Part shown: positions 47,002 to 56,567 of the stretch, one piece after another | Numbering within the stretch: position 1 is the first letter of the stretch | Layout: each line of letters opens with the position of its first letter | Assembly: GCA_016718205.1 (NCBI GenBank) | Contig: JADKEB010000031.1 | Coordinates: 744,001-808,000 of the forward strand | Source of the DNA: Saprospiraceae bacterium | GTDB lineage: Bacteria; Bacteroidota; Bacteroidia; Chitinophagales; Saprospiraceae | Direction: 5' to 3' | DNA length: 64,000 nt | Translations under genes and position numbers: made by a program | The notes under the pieces: generated by a model | The model's database searches: none | Seen by the model: the letters and a program-made list of their open reading frames with translations, nothing else | Told to the model about the DNA's origin: nothing

Positions 47002-50000
47002 TTAGGCATCAAAAGATTTATCTCTGTTATTGACCTTCATGGTATACGTTACTGAAGATCTGACATTAATTTCTTCCAAAGCTATATAATTGAGTGGCGA
47101 CTCCAACTTTGCTGTCAGATCCCCTTTCTTGTCATTCATATCACCAAATGTGATGGCTCCTGTAGGACAAGATGTCTGACATGCAGTTTTTACATCTCTA
47201 TCTGTCAGTAATCGACCCTCAGTCTTGGCTGTAAGTTTGCCTTCCTGGATTCTCTGAACACAAAAGCTACATTTTTCTATAACACCCCTTGATCTTACAG
47301 TAACGTCAGGATTCAACACCATTCTCGTGAGGTTATCTGCCATAAATGGTACACTTTCTTCCTGGAGTCTGGGTTGGTTTGCTGGCCAAATGTCAGCTTT
47401 TGTATAATCCAACCAGTTGAATCTACGAACTTTGTATGGGCAGTTGTTAGCACAATACCTTGTTCCTATACATCTGTTGTATGCCATTTGATTGAGACCT
47501 TCAGCACTGTGGTTGGTAGCATTTACGGGACATACATTCTCACAAGGAGCGTTGTCACAATGCTGACACATCATCGGCTGATAGATAGTATTAGGATTTT
47601 CAACATCTCCATAATAGTATCTGTCTATACGCAACCAGGGCATCTCATGGTGGATGGCTACTTCATGTTTGCCAACCACAGGCACATTATTTTCTGACAT
47701 ACATGCCACAGTACAAGCACCACAACCAATACATGCATTTAGATCCACATGCATCCCCCAATGATGACCCAAAGAATACATGTGGTCAAAACCACCATAT
47801 ATTTGTTGCTCATTCAGGTGTTGAGCGTGTTTTCTCCTTTTTTGAAGGTGCTCTACACTATTTTTGAGTTCTTTCACATTGGATGTATAAATCACAGACC
47901 TATCTGTCAATGCACCTTGAAATCCCTTTACTCCTGTGAAATAATCAAAGAAGACTAAAGCAGCTTCATCTGCATTGATTTCTGTATTTGTTTCCTTATC
48001 TATTCCTTTGACACCAATAGTATGATGGTACTGAACACACGAAAAATCTTTTTCTTTTCCTTTTTTATTGGAGACAGTAACTTTAGTGTTATAATATTGC
48101 GGGCCATCAGCACCGACGGTCAAACTGTCGTTTACATTGAAACCAACATTTGTTCCGGTATTTCCAGCCAAAGTTCTTCCATAACCCAATGCTAATGATA
48201 CTGTACCAGGCATTTGTCCGAACTGCTGAATAACAGGTAATGTTACTATCTTTTTGCCTATAGTCAATTCTACCAAATCACCATCTACGAGATCATTAAA
48301 ACCCACCATAGTTTTTACTCCATCGAAATTGACCGGAACTGCAAGATAGTTGCCCCAAGATGTTCTTGTCACAGGGTCAGCCATCTCCATCAGCCATGGG
48401 TTTCCTGAATACTGGCCATTGGCCATATGTACTGTTTCATAATAGGATATTTCCAAATCAGCACTCACAGGTTTAGTCACTTCTCCGATTTCTGCGCTTT
48501 TATAGGAAGGTGCACCGCCATTTCCGGCACTAAATACTCCATCATGCACTGCATTATCCCAAAATGCCTGAAATGAACTGAATTCACTTTGAGCTTTAAA
48601 CTGACTTGCGTTCCAGGATTGTTTGAGGTATTCGTAGTAAGGCTGGTCTTTTGTCAAATCAATATTGGCACTTCCAGCCCAAACCAAAAGCGACAACTCA
48701 GCTTGTCTGGTATCAAACAAAGGTGCAATAGTAGGCTGAATGAGGGTAAAATGTCCTTTTTTAGCCTCAACATCGCCCCATGCCTCCAGAAAATGATGCG
48801 TCGGAGCCACTACCGTACACATATCCGTTGTCTCATCATTCACACCAGCAAATGAAATTTTATTTTTTACTTTTCCAAGTGAAGCTGCGAGTTCAGTACC
48901 GAATGCTGAATCATATACTGGATTTGCTCCCAAAAAAATGATAAGATCTACACTTCCTGACTTGATTTCATCAACAAGACTTTTCAGCGTTTTATCATTT
49001 CCCTGTCTTTGATTAGAAGTGGTCCCCATATCAATAGTGGTACCATAACTGCCCAGAGCATTGTTGATCGCATTGACCATCAATTGTTCATTGACATTGT
49101 TGGATGCACTTACAACCAATGCTTTACCACTTGCAGCTTTTAATTCCGCAGCCAACTTGGAGAGTGCCTTTTTTGCTTTAGCATTCAATCCATTGGTACC
49201 AGAAGTGGAACCTGTGATTTCATTGTACAGATGTGATATTGCAACACCTTGTTCACTTGGTTTTACAAGGATTCTGTTGTCTGCATTTGATCCTGAAAGA
49301 GACATATGGTTTTCGACTTGAATATGTCTTGACATTCTGGCTTTGGTGATATCATTTATCTTACGGCCTTTTGCATACGCAGCAGCATATTCTATAGGAG
49401 AAATCCAAGTTCCCAAAAAGTCAGCATTGAAACTTACGATCACATCAGCCTTATCAAAATGATATGATGGAATGGCTCTGACGCCAAAATTTTGCTCATT
49501 TGCATCCAATAAGGCCGAAGCAGAAACCGGATCATAGGTGACAACCTTTACACTTGGATATTTTGCAGAAAACTCAGCAATTGCCTTTTTTGCTGTTGGA
49601 CTCATTATAGTATTTGTAACAAGTCTGATATTATTAGATGCAGAAATGGTTGTTGCGGCAAGTTTATCCATTTCGCTCCAGCTAGAGTCTTTCCAGCCCG
49701 CACCATCTTTGATTTTTGGTCCTGAAAATCTATTGGTATCATAAAGGCTCAAAACAGATGCCTGAGCACGGGCAGAAGTACCACCTCCGGTGATGGATGA
49801 GAGATCATTTCCTTCTATTTTGATTGGTCTGCCCTCTCTTGTTTTTACAAGTACCGGACAATAGTCACCTCCATTTACAAATGTAGAAGCATAATAATTT
49901 GCAATACCCGGGACAATCGTGTCTGGCTTAACAACATAAGGTATGGCTCTTTTGACCGGGATGTCACAACCAGCGGCTACTGTGGCAGCACCGAGACCAA

Positions 50001-50166
50001 AACCCAAAAATTTAAGAAAGTCCCTTCTGTTGCCGGAAAGATTGGAAGTCATATCAGCGTAACTGACTTGTTCTTCAGCAAACTCCTGTTCAGCCAATTG
50101 CATAAACTCTTCATCCCTCGTAAGGTCTTTTTGACCTATCCAAATATTATCTGATTGATTTTTCAT
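47002..50166 (-). CDS. actB: Alternative complex III Fe-S subunit ActB (molybdopterin-oxidoreductase-like)
   Basis: The 1054-residue protein has a Tat-like signal (NRRDFLKFLGFGLGAATVAA) near residues 45-65. A large domain related to the catalytic subunit of molybdopterin oxidoreductases follows, probably without cofactor as in other ACIII. The C-terminal ferredoxin-like part has four cluster motifs: CIGCGACTVAC near 814, CQHCDNAPCENVCP near 869, CIGTRYCANNCP near 902, and CSFC near 965 with CQTSCP near 996. ActB should relay electrons from ActC to the haem subunits on the periplasmic side. It lies 54 bp after actA. Confidence 0.95.
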   Translation of the reverse strand: MKNQSDNIWIGQKDLTRDEEFMQLAEQEFAEEQVSYADMTSNLSGNRRDFLKFLGFGLGAATVAAGCDIPVKRAIPYVVKPDTIVPGIANYYASTFVNGGDYCPVLVKTREGRPIKIEGNDLSSITGGGTSARAQASVLSLYDTNRFSGPKIKDGAGWKDSSWSEMDKLAATTISASNNIRLVTNTIMSPTAKKAIAEFSAKYPSVKVVTYDPVSASALLDANEQNFGVRAIPSYHFDKADVIVSFNADFLGTWISPIEYAAAYAKGRKINDITKARMSRHIQVENHMSLSGSNADNRILVKPSEQGVAISHLYNEITGSTSGTNGLNAKAKKALSKLAAELKAASGKALVVSASNNVNEQLMVNAINNALGSYGTTIDMGTTSNQRQGNDKTLKSLVDEIKSGSVDLIIFLGANPVYDSAFGTELAASLGKVKNKISFAGVNDETTDMCTVVAPTHHFLEAWGDVEAKKGHFTLIQPTIAPLFDTRQAELSLLVWAGSANIDLTKDQPYYEYLKQSWNASQFKAQSEFSSFQAFWDNAVHDGVFSAGNGGAPSYKSAEIGEVTKPVSADLEISYYETVHMANGQYSGNPWLMEMADPVTRTSWGNYLAVPVNFDGVKTMVGFNDLVDGDLVELTIGKKIVTLPVIQQFGQMPGTVSLALGYGRTLAGNTGTNVGFNVNDSLTVGADGPQYYNTKVTVSNKKGKEKDFSCVQYHHTIGVKGIDKETNTEINADEAALVFFDYFTGVKGFQGALTDRSVIYTSNVKELKNSVEHLQKRRKHAQHLNEQQIYGGFDHMYSLGHHWGMHVDLNACIGCGACTVACMSENNVPVVGKHEVAIHHEMPWLRIDRYYYGDVENPNTIYQPMMCQHCDNAPCENVCPVNATNHSAEGLNQMAYNRCIGTRYCANNCPYKVRRFNWLDYTKADIWPANQPRLQEESVPFMADNLTRMVLNPDVTVRSRGVIEKCSFCVQRIQEGKLTAKTEGRLLTDRDVKTACQTSCPTGAITFGDMNDKKGDLTAKLESPLNYIALEEINVRSSVTYTMKVNNRDKSFDA

Positions 50167-50220
50167 TTATATATTCAGGATTGTTATTTGTAATTTAAAT
50201 TTTACTCTGTTTGAGTATGA

Positions 50221-51624
50221 TTAATAATGGCACTTTTGACATTCCAGACCTCCGATGTCAGATACAGTCACTTTGTCCCGTTTACCGGAAGCTAATTCTT
50301 CATGATATCTTGTATAATTTGCATAATATGCATTGTCTTTGAATTTGACTTCTGTTTGTCTGTGGCAGTTGATACACCATCCCATTGATAATGGAGACAT
50401 TTGTTTTAGAACCTCCATTTCTTCAACTTTTCCATGACAAGTCTGGCATTCAAGTTTGCCAACAGTTACATGCTGAGAGTGATTGAAATAAACGTGATCA
50501 GGCAAATTGTGTATTCTTGTCCACTCTATCGGACCCTGGATTTGTTTTTTCTGATCGTTGGTCAATGATTTTTTGATGTCAGCCCACTGTTGTGCTACCA
50601 CCCTTTCGCCTTCACTATCCAAATCACCTTTTTCTTTTACACGTTTGTATTCGTCTCCGATCCATTTTGTAAAAATGGCCTTTATATCTTCTTCTGATTT
50701 AGATTCATAATCTTCAATGTATTTATTTGTAGCAGGATCATAACCTATTGATGCAAAAATTTTGGTAATTTCAGCTGTACCATATTGACTTCCGTTTTTG
50801 ATGGCTGCATGACAGTTCATACAAGTGTTTGTGCCCGGAATTGACGAATGTTTCGATCTTCTCGCACTGTCATGACAGTATTGACAATCAATTTTATTGA
50901 CACCAGCATGTGTAGCATGTGAAAATTTTATAGGTTGATCTGGCGCATATCCTTCCTGTCTGCCCAACTCTACTGATTTATTGACTGTGGTATAAGCACC
51001 AAATATAATAGCAGCAAAGATGAGAAATGTTACAACTCCTTTTGAAGTTAAAATCTGTCCTATAGTCTTTGTTTCTTCATAACGTCCTTCTCTGGCAGCT
51101 GCTATTTGATTGAGATTTGAAATAATTTTTGTGAGTAAAAGTGCAAGGACAGCCAGCACTGCAGCAATAATAAGATATAGTGGTAATAGACTTTTTGGTG
51201 CTTCTTTTTTAGCAGATGAAGCAGTGCTCTTTACAGGACCATAGGTGCCATCATAGGTACCATTGACATAAGCTAAGATGCTTCCTATCTCATCATCAGT
51301 CAGTTTTTCAAAATTTGTCATCACGACCGGCTTATACTTATTCCAAAGTTCAACAGCTCTCGGATGGCCTTTTTTGATCATAGCCTGAGAATTTCTGATC
51401 CAAGCATAAAGTGCTGCATCATCACCCCAAAGTGCTTGGGATCCTCCTAATGCCGGACCTGTTGCCGCAGAACGCATGTCTTTGGCGTGACAAGCTGCAC
51501 AATTGGCCTTAAAAAGTTCTTTCCCTGCATCAGCAGAAACCTGGGCAGAAATGGAAAGAGCCGACCATATCAAGATTGACATGATGGCTATTAGTCTGAT
51601 ACTTAAAAACTTATGAACCTTCAT
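50221..51624 (-). CDS. actA: Alternative complex III multihaem cytochrome c subunit ActA, with extra N-terminal haem domain
   Basis: From ATG 51624 (one codon inside a possible TTG) the protein has 467 residues: a signal peptide, a mono-haem class I domain (CAACHAKDM near 40), a helix near 150 (LLPLYLIIAAVLAVLALLL), a second near 200 (FLIFAAIIFGAYTTV), and a pentahaem domain with CQYCH, CMNCH, CQTCH, CINCH and CQKCH. That makes six CxxCH motifs, against five in the classical pentahaem ActA. It is the first gene of the respiratory operon and the main periplasmic electron wire of ACIII. Confidence 0.93.
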   Translation of the reverse strand: MKVHKFLSIRLIAIMSILIWSALSISAQVSADAGKELFKANCAACHAKDMRSAATGPALGGSQALWGDDAALYAWIRNSQAMIKKGHPRAVELWNKYKPVVMTNFEKLTDDEIGSILAYVNGTYDGTYGPVKSTASSAKKEAPKSLLPLYLIIAAVLAVLALLLTKIISNLNQIAAAREGRYEETKTIGQILTSKGVVTFLIFAAIIFGAYTTVNKSVELGRQEGYAPDQPIKFSHATHAGVNKIDCQYCHDSARRSKHSSIPGTNTCMNCHAAIKNGSQYGTAEITKIFASIGYDPATNKYIEDYESKSEEDIKAIFTKWIGDEYKRVKEKGDLDSEGERVVAQQWADIKKSLTNDQKKQIQGPIEWTRIHNLPDHVYFNHSQHVTVGKLECQTCHGKVEEMEVLKQMSPLSMGWCINCHRQTEVKFKDNAYYANYTRYHEELASGKRDKVTVSDIGGLECQKCHY

Positions 51625-51694
51625 CAACGTTTTTTTAATATATATTTTATGAAGAATAGATATATAATTAGACTTTTTTGGATTAAAATTGCCA

Positions 51695-51702
51695 CAAAAG
51701 TA
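51695..51702 (-). promoter_or_regulatory. -7 box of the actA-cox operon promoter
   Basis: On the minus strand, TACTTTTG fits the TAnnTTTG -7 consensus, with a TTG about 20 bp upstream (near 51723-51725). Transcription would start near 51688, giving a leader of about 60 nt before actA. The operon probably extends to at least subunit IV at 36640, since all gaps are short. Confidence 0.5.
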
Positions 51703-51850
51703 AAATACTGAAAGTGTAATTTCAATTTTTATAATATGTTTCTTATTATTTAGAAAATTTCTAAATAAAAAAGTACAACTTGGCTAATAATTCAAGATAA
51801 TTTCTGATTTTTTTACGAAATTCATTAGTTTTACCCCGAGTTATACAAAT

Positions 51851-53914
51851 ATGAGGTTCATTTTAATATTCATATGTTATTTTATTTTCTGGTCCGATCA
51901 TGTCATCGGTCAGGATGAATCTCAGTCCAATAATATTATTTCAAATATCATTGAAGACTTTCTAGAATCAACTGATGCAGAAAACTTTGACTACAATACT
52001 ATATTTGAGAATCTAAACCACTATTACGAAAATCCCTTGAACATCAATCAAGCTTCAGAAAATGATCTCAGAGAATTATATCTCCTGAATGAAATCCAAA
52101 TCACAGACTTTATCAAACATCGCACTCAGTTTGGTTCATATCTTAGTATATATGAACTACAATCTCTACCATCTTGGGATATGGGTGTCATAAAAAACGT
52201 TACTCCTTTTCTAAAATGTGATGTGGCTCCGGCGGATTTTAATCTTGACTTTAAAGATGCTCTTAAAAACGGAACATCTACCCTATTTATAAAAGGTAAA
52301 AGAGTCCTGGAAGACAGAAATGGATTTTTGCCATCTGCATCTGGGTCCACTCCTTACATAGGAGATCCAAATCATCTCTATGTCAGATACCGGTATGAAT
52401 TTGGGCAGCTCTTTAAAGCTGGCATTACAATGGAAAAGGACCCGGGTGAACCGTTTTTAAATGATCACAATAAGTATGGTTTTGATTTCTATTCAATGTT
52501 TGCGTATGCTAAAGAAATCAATAAGACTTTGAGCATCGTTTCTCTTGGTGATTTTGCAGTAAGTATGGGTCAGGGATTGATACTGCACAATGACTTTGGT
52601 GCCGGCAAATCTTCCTATGTGATGAATGTAAAGAAAGCCGGTAGAATGATCAGACCATACAGCTCTGTAAATGAGGTGAATTTTTTCAGAGGTGGTGGTG
52701 CAGTCATCAACTTAGCGAGATCTATCCAAGCAGCAGCTTTTGTTTCTTACAAACCTATCGATGCCACAGTAGAAAGAGATACCATTGAAAACACGGATTT
52801 TGATGCTTTTGGATCCATCAGATTTGATGGTTTTCACCGTACAGAAACTGAGGCGGCAAACAAAAACAGCATCCATCAGACAAATGTAGGTGGAAAAATC
52901 GAGTATAAAATCCGTGATTTCAAAATTGCATTAAACGGACTTTACACAGGATTTGATGCCAGACTGACTCGCGATGATGCGCTTTACAGAAAGTATCTTT
53001 TCAATGGTAAAACTCTGATCAACAGCAGCATCGACTATACATGGCGTTATAAGAATCTAACATTTTTTGGCGAGGGGGCATTTAGTAACAACGGTGGTCA
53101 AGCACATATCCACGGAGTATTGATGGGACTGGACAGAAGACTGGACGTATCAGCAGTATACAGGAATTATGATCCTGACTATCAAGTGCTTAATGCAAAT
53201 GCCTTTGGAGAATCCACACAACCTATCAATGAAAAAGGATTTTACCTTGGTATGGAAATGAGACCTTTCAAGAATATAACACTGAGTGCTTATGCAGATG
53301 TCTGGTCTCATCCATGGGTGGCATACCGCAGAGACGGACTCACAGATGGCAATGAAATTCTAATCAAACTGGCATATACTCAAAAAAGAAAAATGGATTT
53401 TTATGTCCAATACCGCATAGAAAAGAAACAGCTCAACAGCAGCAATGAAAGGATCATAGATTATCCTGAGCATCTCACACTGCAACGCTTGAGGTTACAT
53501 TTTAATTACAAACTTACCAAAGAATGGGAAATCAGAGACCGTGCAGAATTTTCTTTCTTTGAAAAATCAAGCTATTCCAGAGGCATGCTTTTTTATCAGG
53601 ATGTGGTGTACAAGCCCATTGCTAAACCATTTTCATTTACCGCAAGGTATGCAATATTTGACATCAATAGCTTTGATGCCCGAATATATGCCTATGAAAA
53701 TGATATTCTTTATGAGTTTTTTATTCCTTTTTATCAAAATCGTGGATCGAGATTTTATATCAATACCAGGTTAAGATTGGGGCGAAATTACACTTGGGAA
53801 TTCAGAATTGGCCGCACTTACTTTGAAAATGTAAACACTATAGGATCAGGAAATGAACTTATCAACGGCAATACAAGAACTGAGATAAAAACACAACTAA
53901 AAATCAGATTCTGA
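51851..53914 (+). CDS. Helix-hairpin-helix protein with outer-membrane barrel-like region
   Basis: The 687-residue protein has a signal peptide (FILIFICYFIFWSDHVIGQ) and a ComEA-like helix-hairpin-helix segment at about 55-115 (LNINQASENDLRELYLLNEIQ, GSYLSIYELQSL). A long stretch of alternating aromatic and polar beta strands follows, ending in a C-terminal phenylalanine (IKTQLKIRF), typical of outer-membrane barrels. Exported proteins of this build are widespread in Bacteroidota and unnamed. The HhH part may bind DNA or simply act as a periplasmic adaptor. It is transcribed divergently from actA with 226 bp between the starts. Confidence 0.75.
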   Translation: MRFILIFICYFIFWSDHVIGQDESQSNNIISNIIEDFLESTDAENFDYNTIFENLNHYYENPLNINQASENDLRELYLLNEIQITDFIKHRTQFGSYLSIYELQSLPSWDMGVIKNVTPFLKCDVAPADFNLDFKDALKNGTSTLFIKGKRVLEDRNGFLPSASGSTPYIGDPNHLYVRYRYEFGQLFKAGITMEKDPGEPFLNDHNKYGFDFYSMFAYAKEINKTLSIVSLGDFAVSMGQGLILHNDFGAGKSSYVMNVKKAGRMIRPYSSVNEVNFFRGGGAVINLARSIQAAAFVSYKPIDATVERDTIENTDFDAFGSIRFDGFHRTETEAANKNSIHQTNVGGKIEYKIRDFKIALNGLYTGFDARLTRDDALYRKYLFNGKTLINSSIDYTWRYKNLTFFGEGAFSNNGGQAHIHGVLMGLDRRLDVSAVYRNYDPDYQVLNANAFGESTQPINEKGFYLGMEMRPFKNITLSAYADVWSHPWVAYRRDGLTDGNEILIKLAYTQKRKMDFYVQYRIEKKQLNSSNERIIDYPEHLTLQRLRLHFNYKLTKEWEIRDRAEFSFFEKSSYSRGMLFYQDVVYKPIAKPFSFTARYAIFDINSFDARIYAYENDILYEFFIPFYQNRGSRFYINTRLRLGRNYTWEFRIGRTYFENVNTIGSGNELINGNTRTEIKTQLKIRF

Positions 53915-53948
53915 CGTTTTCATTGCTTGGTTAAAATGTGAGTGTGAT

Positions 53949-54458
53949 ATGAATCTTAGTGAACTTTGGATGGGGGAAAAAGTAATGATCAAATCTTCGG
54001 GAAAGATTGGGATATTCGAAGGTGTCAATTCTGAAGGAAAGGCCCGAATTAAGTATGATAACAAGATTTTTTTAGTAACGGCTCAAAATCTTGAAATCGT
54101 TCCAGAAAAGGAAGTATTTCCGGATATTTATGCATATTTAGAGCGTGAAAATAAAACTTTAGAGGCCAAAGCAAAGGTGTTAGATATTACATTTAATCAC
54201 ACGATCGACTTACATATCGAAAAGTTGGCTCCACATATGAAAAATGAGTTATCAGGAAGAATACTTGATTATCAACTTGAAAAAACAAGACTGTTTATCC
54301 GGGATGCGATAGACAGAAATTTTCCACATATTACCATTATACACGGAAAGGGACAAGGAGTTCTGAAAAGTGAAATAGAACACATATTGAAGGATTACCA
54401 CCAAGTAAGATTTACATTTTCGAAAAATGGAGGTGGTGCTGTTGAAGTTTGGCTTTGA
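53949..54458 (+). CDS. Smr domain protein with N-terminal SH3-like domain
   Basis: The 169-residue protein has an N-terminal beta-barrel-like region (WMGEKVMIKSSGKIGIFEGV). A C-terminal Smr domain carries the signature elements TIDLHIEKLAPHM, LDYQLEKTRLFIRDAI, IIHGKGQGVLKSEI and the last-strand GGGAVEVWL. Smr domains nick or bind branched DNA or mRNA; free-standing forms with this N-terminus resemble the end of MutS2 and the DUF2027 proteins of Bacteroidota. It is cytoplasmic. It follows the barrel gene by 34 bp and may share its transcript. Confidence 0.82.
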   Translation: MNLSELWMGEKVMIKSSGKIGIFEGVNSEGKARIKYDNKIFLVTAQNLEIVPEKEVFPDIYAYLERENKTLEAKAKVLDITFNHTIDLHIEKLAPHMKNELSGRILDYQLEKTRLFIRDAIDRNFPHITIIHGKGQGVLKSEIEHILKDYHQVRFTFSKNGGGAVEVWL

Positions 54459-54766
54459 AAAAGGGAGAAAGGAGAAGGGAACGTTGAAAATGGAACATGG
54501 AGAAGGGAAAATGATGAAGGTGCAAATCGACCACTAAGCCGACGAAGGAGGACTGGTGAGCGATTTTACGGTTTAGAGTTCCATTCTGAAATTTTTCACT
54601 GCATTGTTAAATAGTCAAAAAAAAAGCAGATTTTTTCAAAGACCGTGATAGTGCGCATTAACCAATACTTAGGAATCAAAATCACTAAAGAAATACTGCT
54701 TGATTTGAAAAAATACAACCAAAACCACTAAAAATCGTTGATGATAAAGCATACTATATATTGAAT
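54459..54766. other. 308-bp spacer with a tandem-unit fragment
   Basis: A purine-rich stretch (54460-54520) is followed by the inverted fragment of the 18.4-kb repeat and AT-rich sequence. No gene seen. Confidence 0.45.
54525..54567 (-). repeat. Inverted fragment of the 18.4-19.2 kb tandem unit
   Basis: On the minus strand these 43 bp read AAAATCGCTCACCAGTCCTC and continue through CCTTCGTCGGCTTAGTGGTCG. They match 18687-18728 over about 42 bases, 35 kb away and in the opposite orientation. Confidence 0.85.
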
Positions 54767-56395
54767 ATGAGTTCATATCTTATTGAGAATCCCTTGATTC
54801 TACTATTTCTGGTGATAGCCATAGGCTATCTTGTCGGAAATATTAGAATAAAAGGCACAGGTCTGGGTACGGCAGCAGTGCTCTTTGTAGGACTTGCTTT
54901 CGGGGCTGCCAATCCATTATTTAACGTACCGGAGATCATCTTTCAGATAGGCATCATCTTTTTTGTATATACTATAGGGCTGCGGTCTGGTCCTGCTTTC
55001 TTTGAGTCATTCAGTAAAAATGGGTGGAGAGATATCGCTTTTGTGATCTTGATGTTAATACTTTCAGCCCTGCTTACGATAGTGATTTATTATCTCATGG
55101 GATTTGACAAAGCGACGATAGTTGGGATTTATACCGGAAGTTCGACCAATACGACTGCATTGGCAGGTGTCATAGATATGGTCAATCTTAAAGAAAAAGG
55201 AAATACTGACGCCATCCAACATATGGTGGTGGGATACACATTTTCTTATCCCATGGGTGTGTTGGGTGTAATGGTAGCCATCAAAATCATGGAGCGATTT
55301 CTCAAAGTAGATTATCATGCTGAAAAACAAATGCTGCGAAAGGAGTACCCTCTCGATGAAAACCTTACCAGCAGAGCTATTGAAATCACAAATGCCGAAA
55401 TGACTGGAAAACAACTTCGTGACATCATAAATGAGTACAATTGGAATATCGTTTTTGGCAGAATAGACAGTAAGATTCATGGCACTGTGTTGTCAAATTT
55501 TGATATCAAATTGAGTCTTGGTGACACTGTCATCATCGTAGGCACACAGGAAGAACTGGATGAAGCTCAAAGAGTCATGGGCAAAGAAGCCATTAACAAT
55601 ATGACCTATGACAGGAAAGAGTATGACATTGTAAGGATCTTTGTATCCAATCCTGATGTGGTGGGAAAAGAGCTTTCTTCATTAAATCTTCATGAAAAGT
55701 ACAATGCCGTGATAACACGTATCCGGAGAGGCGATATCGAAATGCTTGCAAAAAGCGACACTATCCTGGAGCCGGGAGACCGAATCAGGTTTGTTGCAAG
55801 ACGGGAAGATATTAAGAGCATTCAAAAACTATTTGGCGACAGTTATTACGCTTCCAATAAGATAGATTTGTTTTCCTTTGGTATTGGGTTGGCATTAGGT
55901 CTTATTTTAGGGATGATAGAATTTACCTTACCTGGCGGCTTGGTTTTTAAATTTGGTTTTGCGGGTGGACCTCTGATCATGGGATTAATACTGGGTACTC
56001 TCCGTCGAACAGGTCCGATAGTATGGACTTTGCCATATGGTTCAAATGTAACACTCAATCAGTTGGGACTCACCCTTTTACTGGCTGTGATTGGAATAAG
56101 GTCAGGAAACACACTTTTACAAAGTCTGAATGATGGGGCCTGGATTCAGATATTTGCAGCGGGCACCTTACTGAGTATTGTTTCGGCCATGCTGAGTCTT
56201 TGGATAGGATACAAACTGATCAAGATCCCTTACTCCCTCTTACTTGGGTTTTCGGCCAACCAGCCGGCGATATTGGATTTTGCGACAGATATCACAAAAA
56301 ACAGGGTTCCGGGCATTGGGTATTCCTTTATGTTTCCCATTTCCTTAGTTTTAAAAATATTATTTGCTCAGGTATTATACTTGATATTGGTCTGA
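54767..56395 (+). CDS. AspT/YidE/YbjL-type transporter with two TrkA-C domains
   Basis: The 542-residue protein (ATG 54767; a TTG two codons upstream is less likely) has two membrane blocks of five to six helices flanking a cytoplasmic middle. The N-terminal block includes GIIFFVYTIGLRSGPAFF and YTGSSTNTTALAGVI; the C-terminal block includes LGLTLLLAVIGIRSGNTLL and LLGFSANQPAILDFAT. The two inverted motifs are typical of aspartate:alanine exchanger family proteins. Residues about 205-375 carry two TrkA-C (RCK_C) domains (LSLGDTVIIVGTQEELD, LEPGDRIRFVARREDI). It probably exchanges amino or dicarboxylic acids. The substrate is not predictable. Confidence 0.87.
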   Translation: MSSYLIENPLILLFLVIAIGYLVGNIRIKGTGLGTAAVLFVGLAFGAANPLFNVPEIIFQIGIIFFVYTIGLRSGPAFFESFSKNGWRDIAFVILMLILSALLTIVIYYLMGFDKATIVGIYTGSSTNTTALAGVIDMVNLKEKGNTDAIQHMVVGYTFSYPMGVLGVMVAIKIMERFLKVDYHAEKQMLRKEYPLDENLTSRAIEITNAEMTGKQLRDIINEYNWNIVFGRIDSKIHGTVLSNFDIKLSLGDTVIIVGTQEELDEAQRVMGKEAINNMTYDRKEYDIVRIFVSNPDVVGKELSSLNLHEKYNAVITRIRRGDIEMLAKSDTILEPGDRIRFVARREDIKSIQKLFGDSYYASNKIDLFSFGIGLALGLILGMIEFTLPGGLVFKFGFAGGPLIMGLILGTLRRTGPIVWTLPYGSNVTLNQLGLTLLLAVIGIRSGNTLLQSLNDGAWIQIFAAGTLLSIVSAMLSLWIGYKLIKIPYSLLLGFSANQPAILDFATDITKNRVPGIGYSFMFPISLVLKILFAQVLYLILV

Positions 56396-56437
56396 TAAAA
56401 AAGATATTTTTTTTTTGAAAAAAAGATTGTTTTCTGT

Positions 56438-56467
56438 TTTGTAAATTGGCTAATGTATCTATCTTTG
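56438..56467 (+). promoter_or_regulatory. Promoter of tRNA-Glu
   Basis: TTTG at 56438-56441 and TATCTTTG at 56460-56467 are separated by 18 bp, close to the Bacteroidota -33/-7 consensus (TTTG, about 19 bp, TAnnTTTG). Transcription would start about 56474, 22 nt before the mature tRNA. Confidence 0.75.
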
Positions 56468-56495
56468 CGTCGCTTTTGAAGAAAAGCATTATTTT

Positions 56496-56567
56496 GGCCC
56501 GTTCGTCCAGCGGTTAGGACGTTAGATTTTCATTCTAGAAACAGGGGTTCGATTCCCCTACGGGCTG
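56496..56567 (+). tRNA. tRNA-Glu (anticodon UUC)
   Basis: The 72-nt sequence folds as a cloverleaf: acceptor GGCCCGT/ACGGGCT with a G-U first pair, D stem GTCC/GGAC, anticodon stem TTAGA/TCTAG around TTTTCAT with anticodon TTC, and T stem GGGG/CCCC around TTCGATT. CCA is not encoded. It decodes GAA and GAG and also feeds haem synthesis through glutamyl-tRNA in C5-pathway organisms. Confidence 0.95.
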
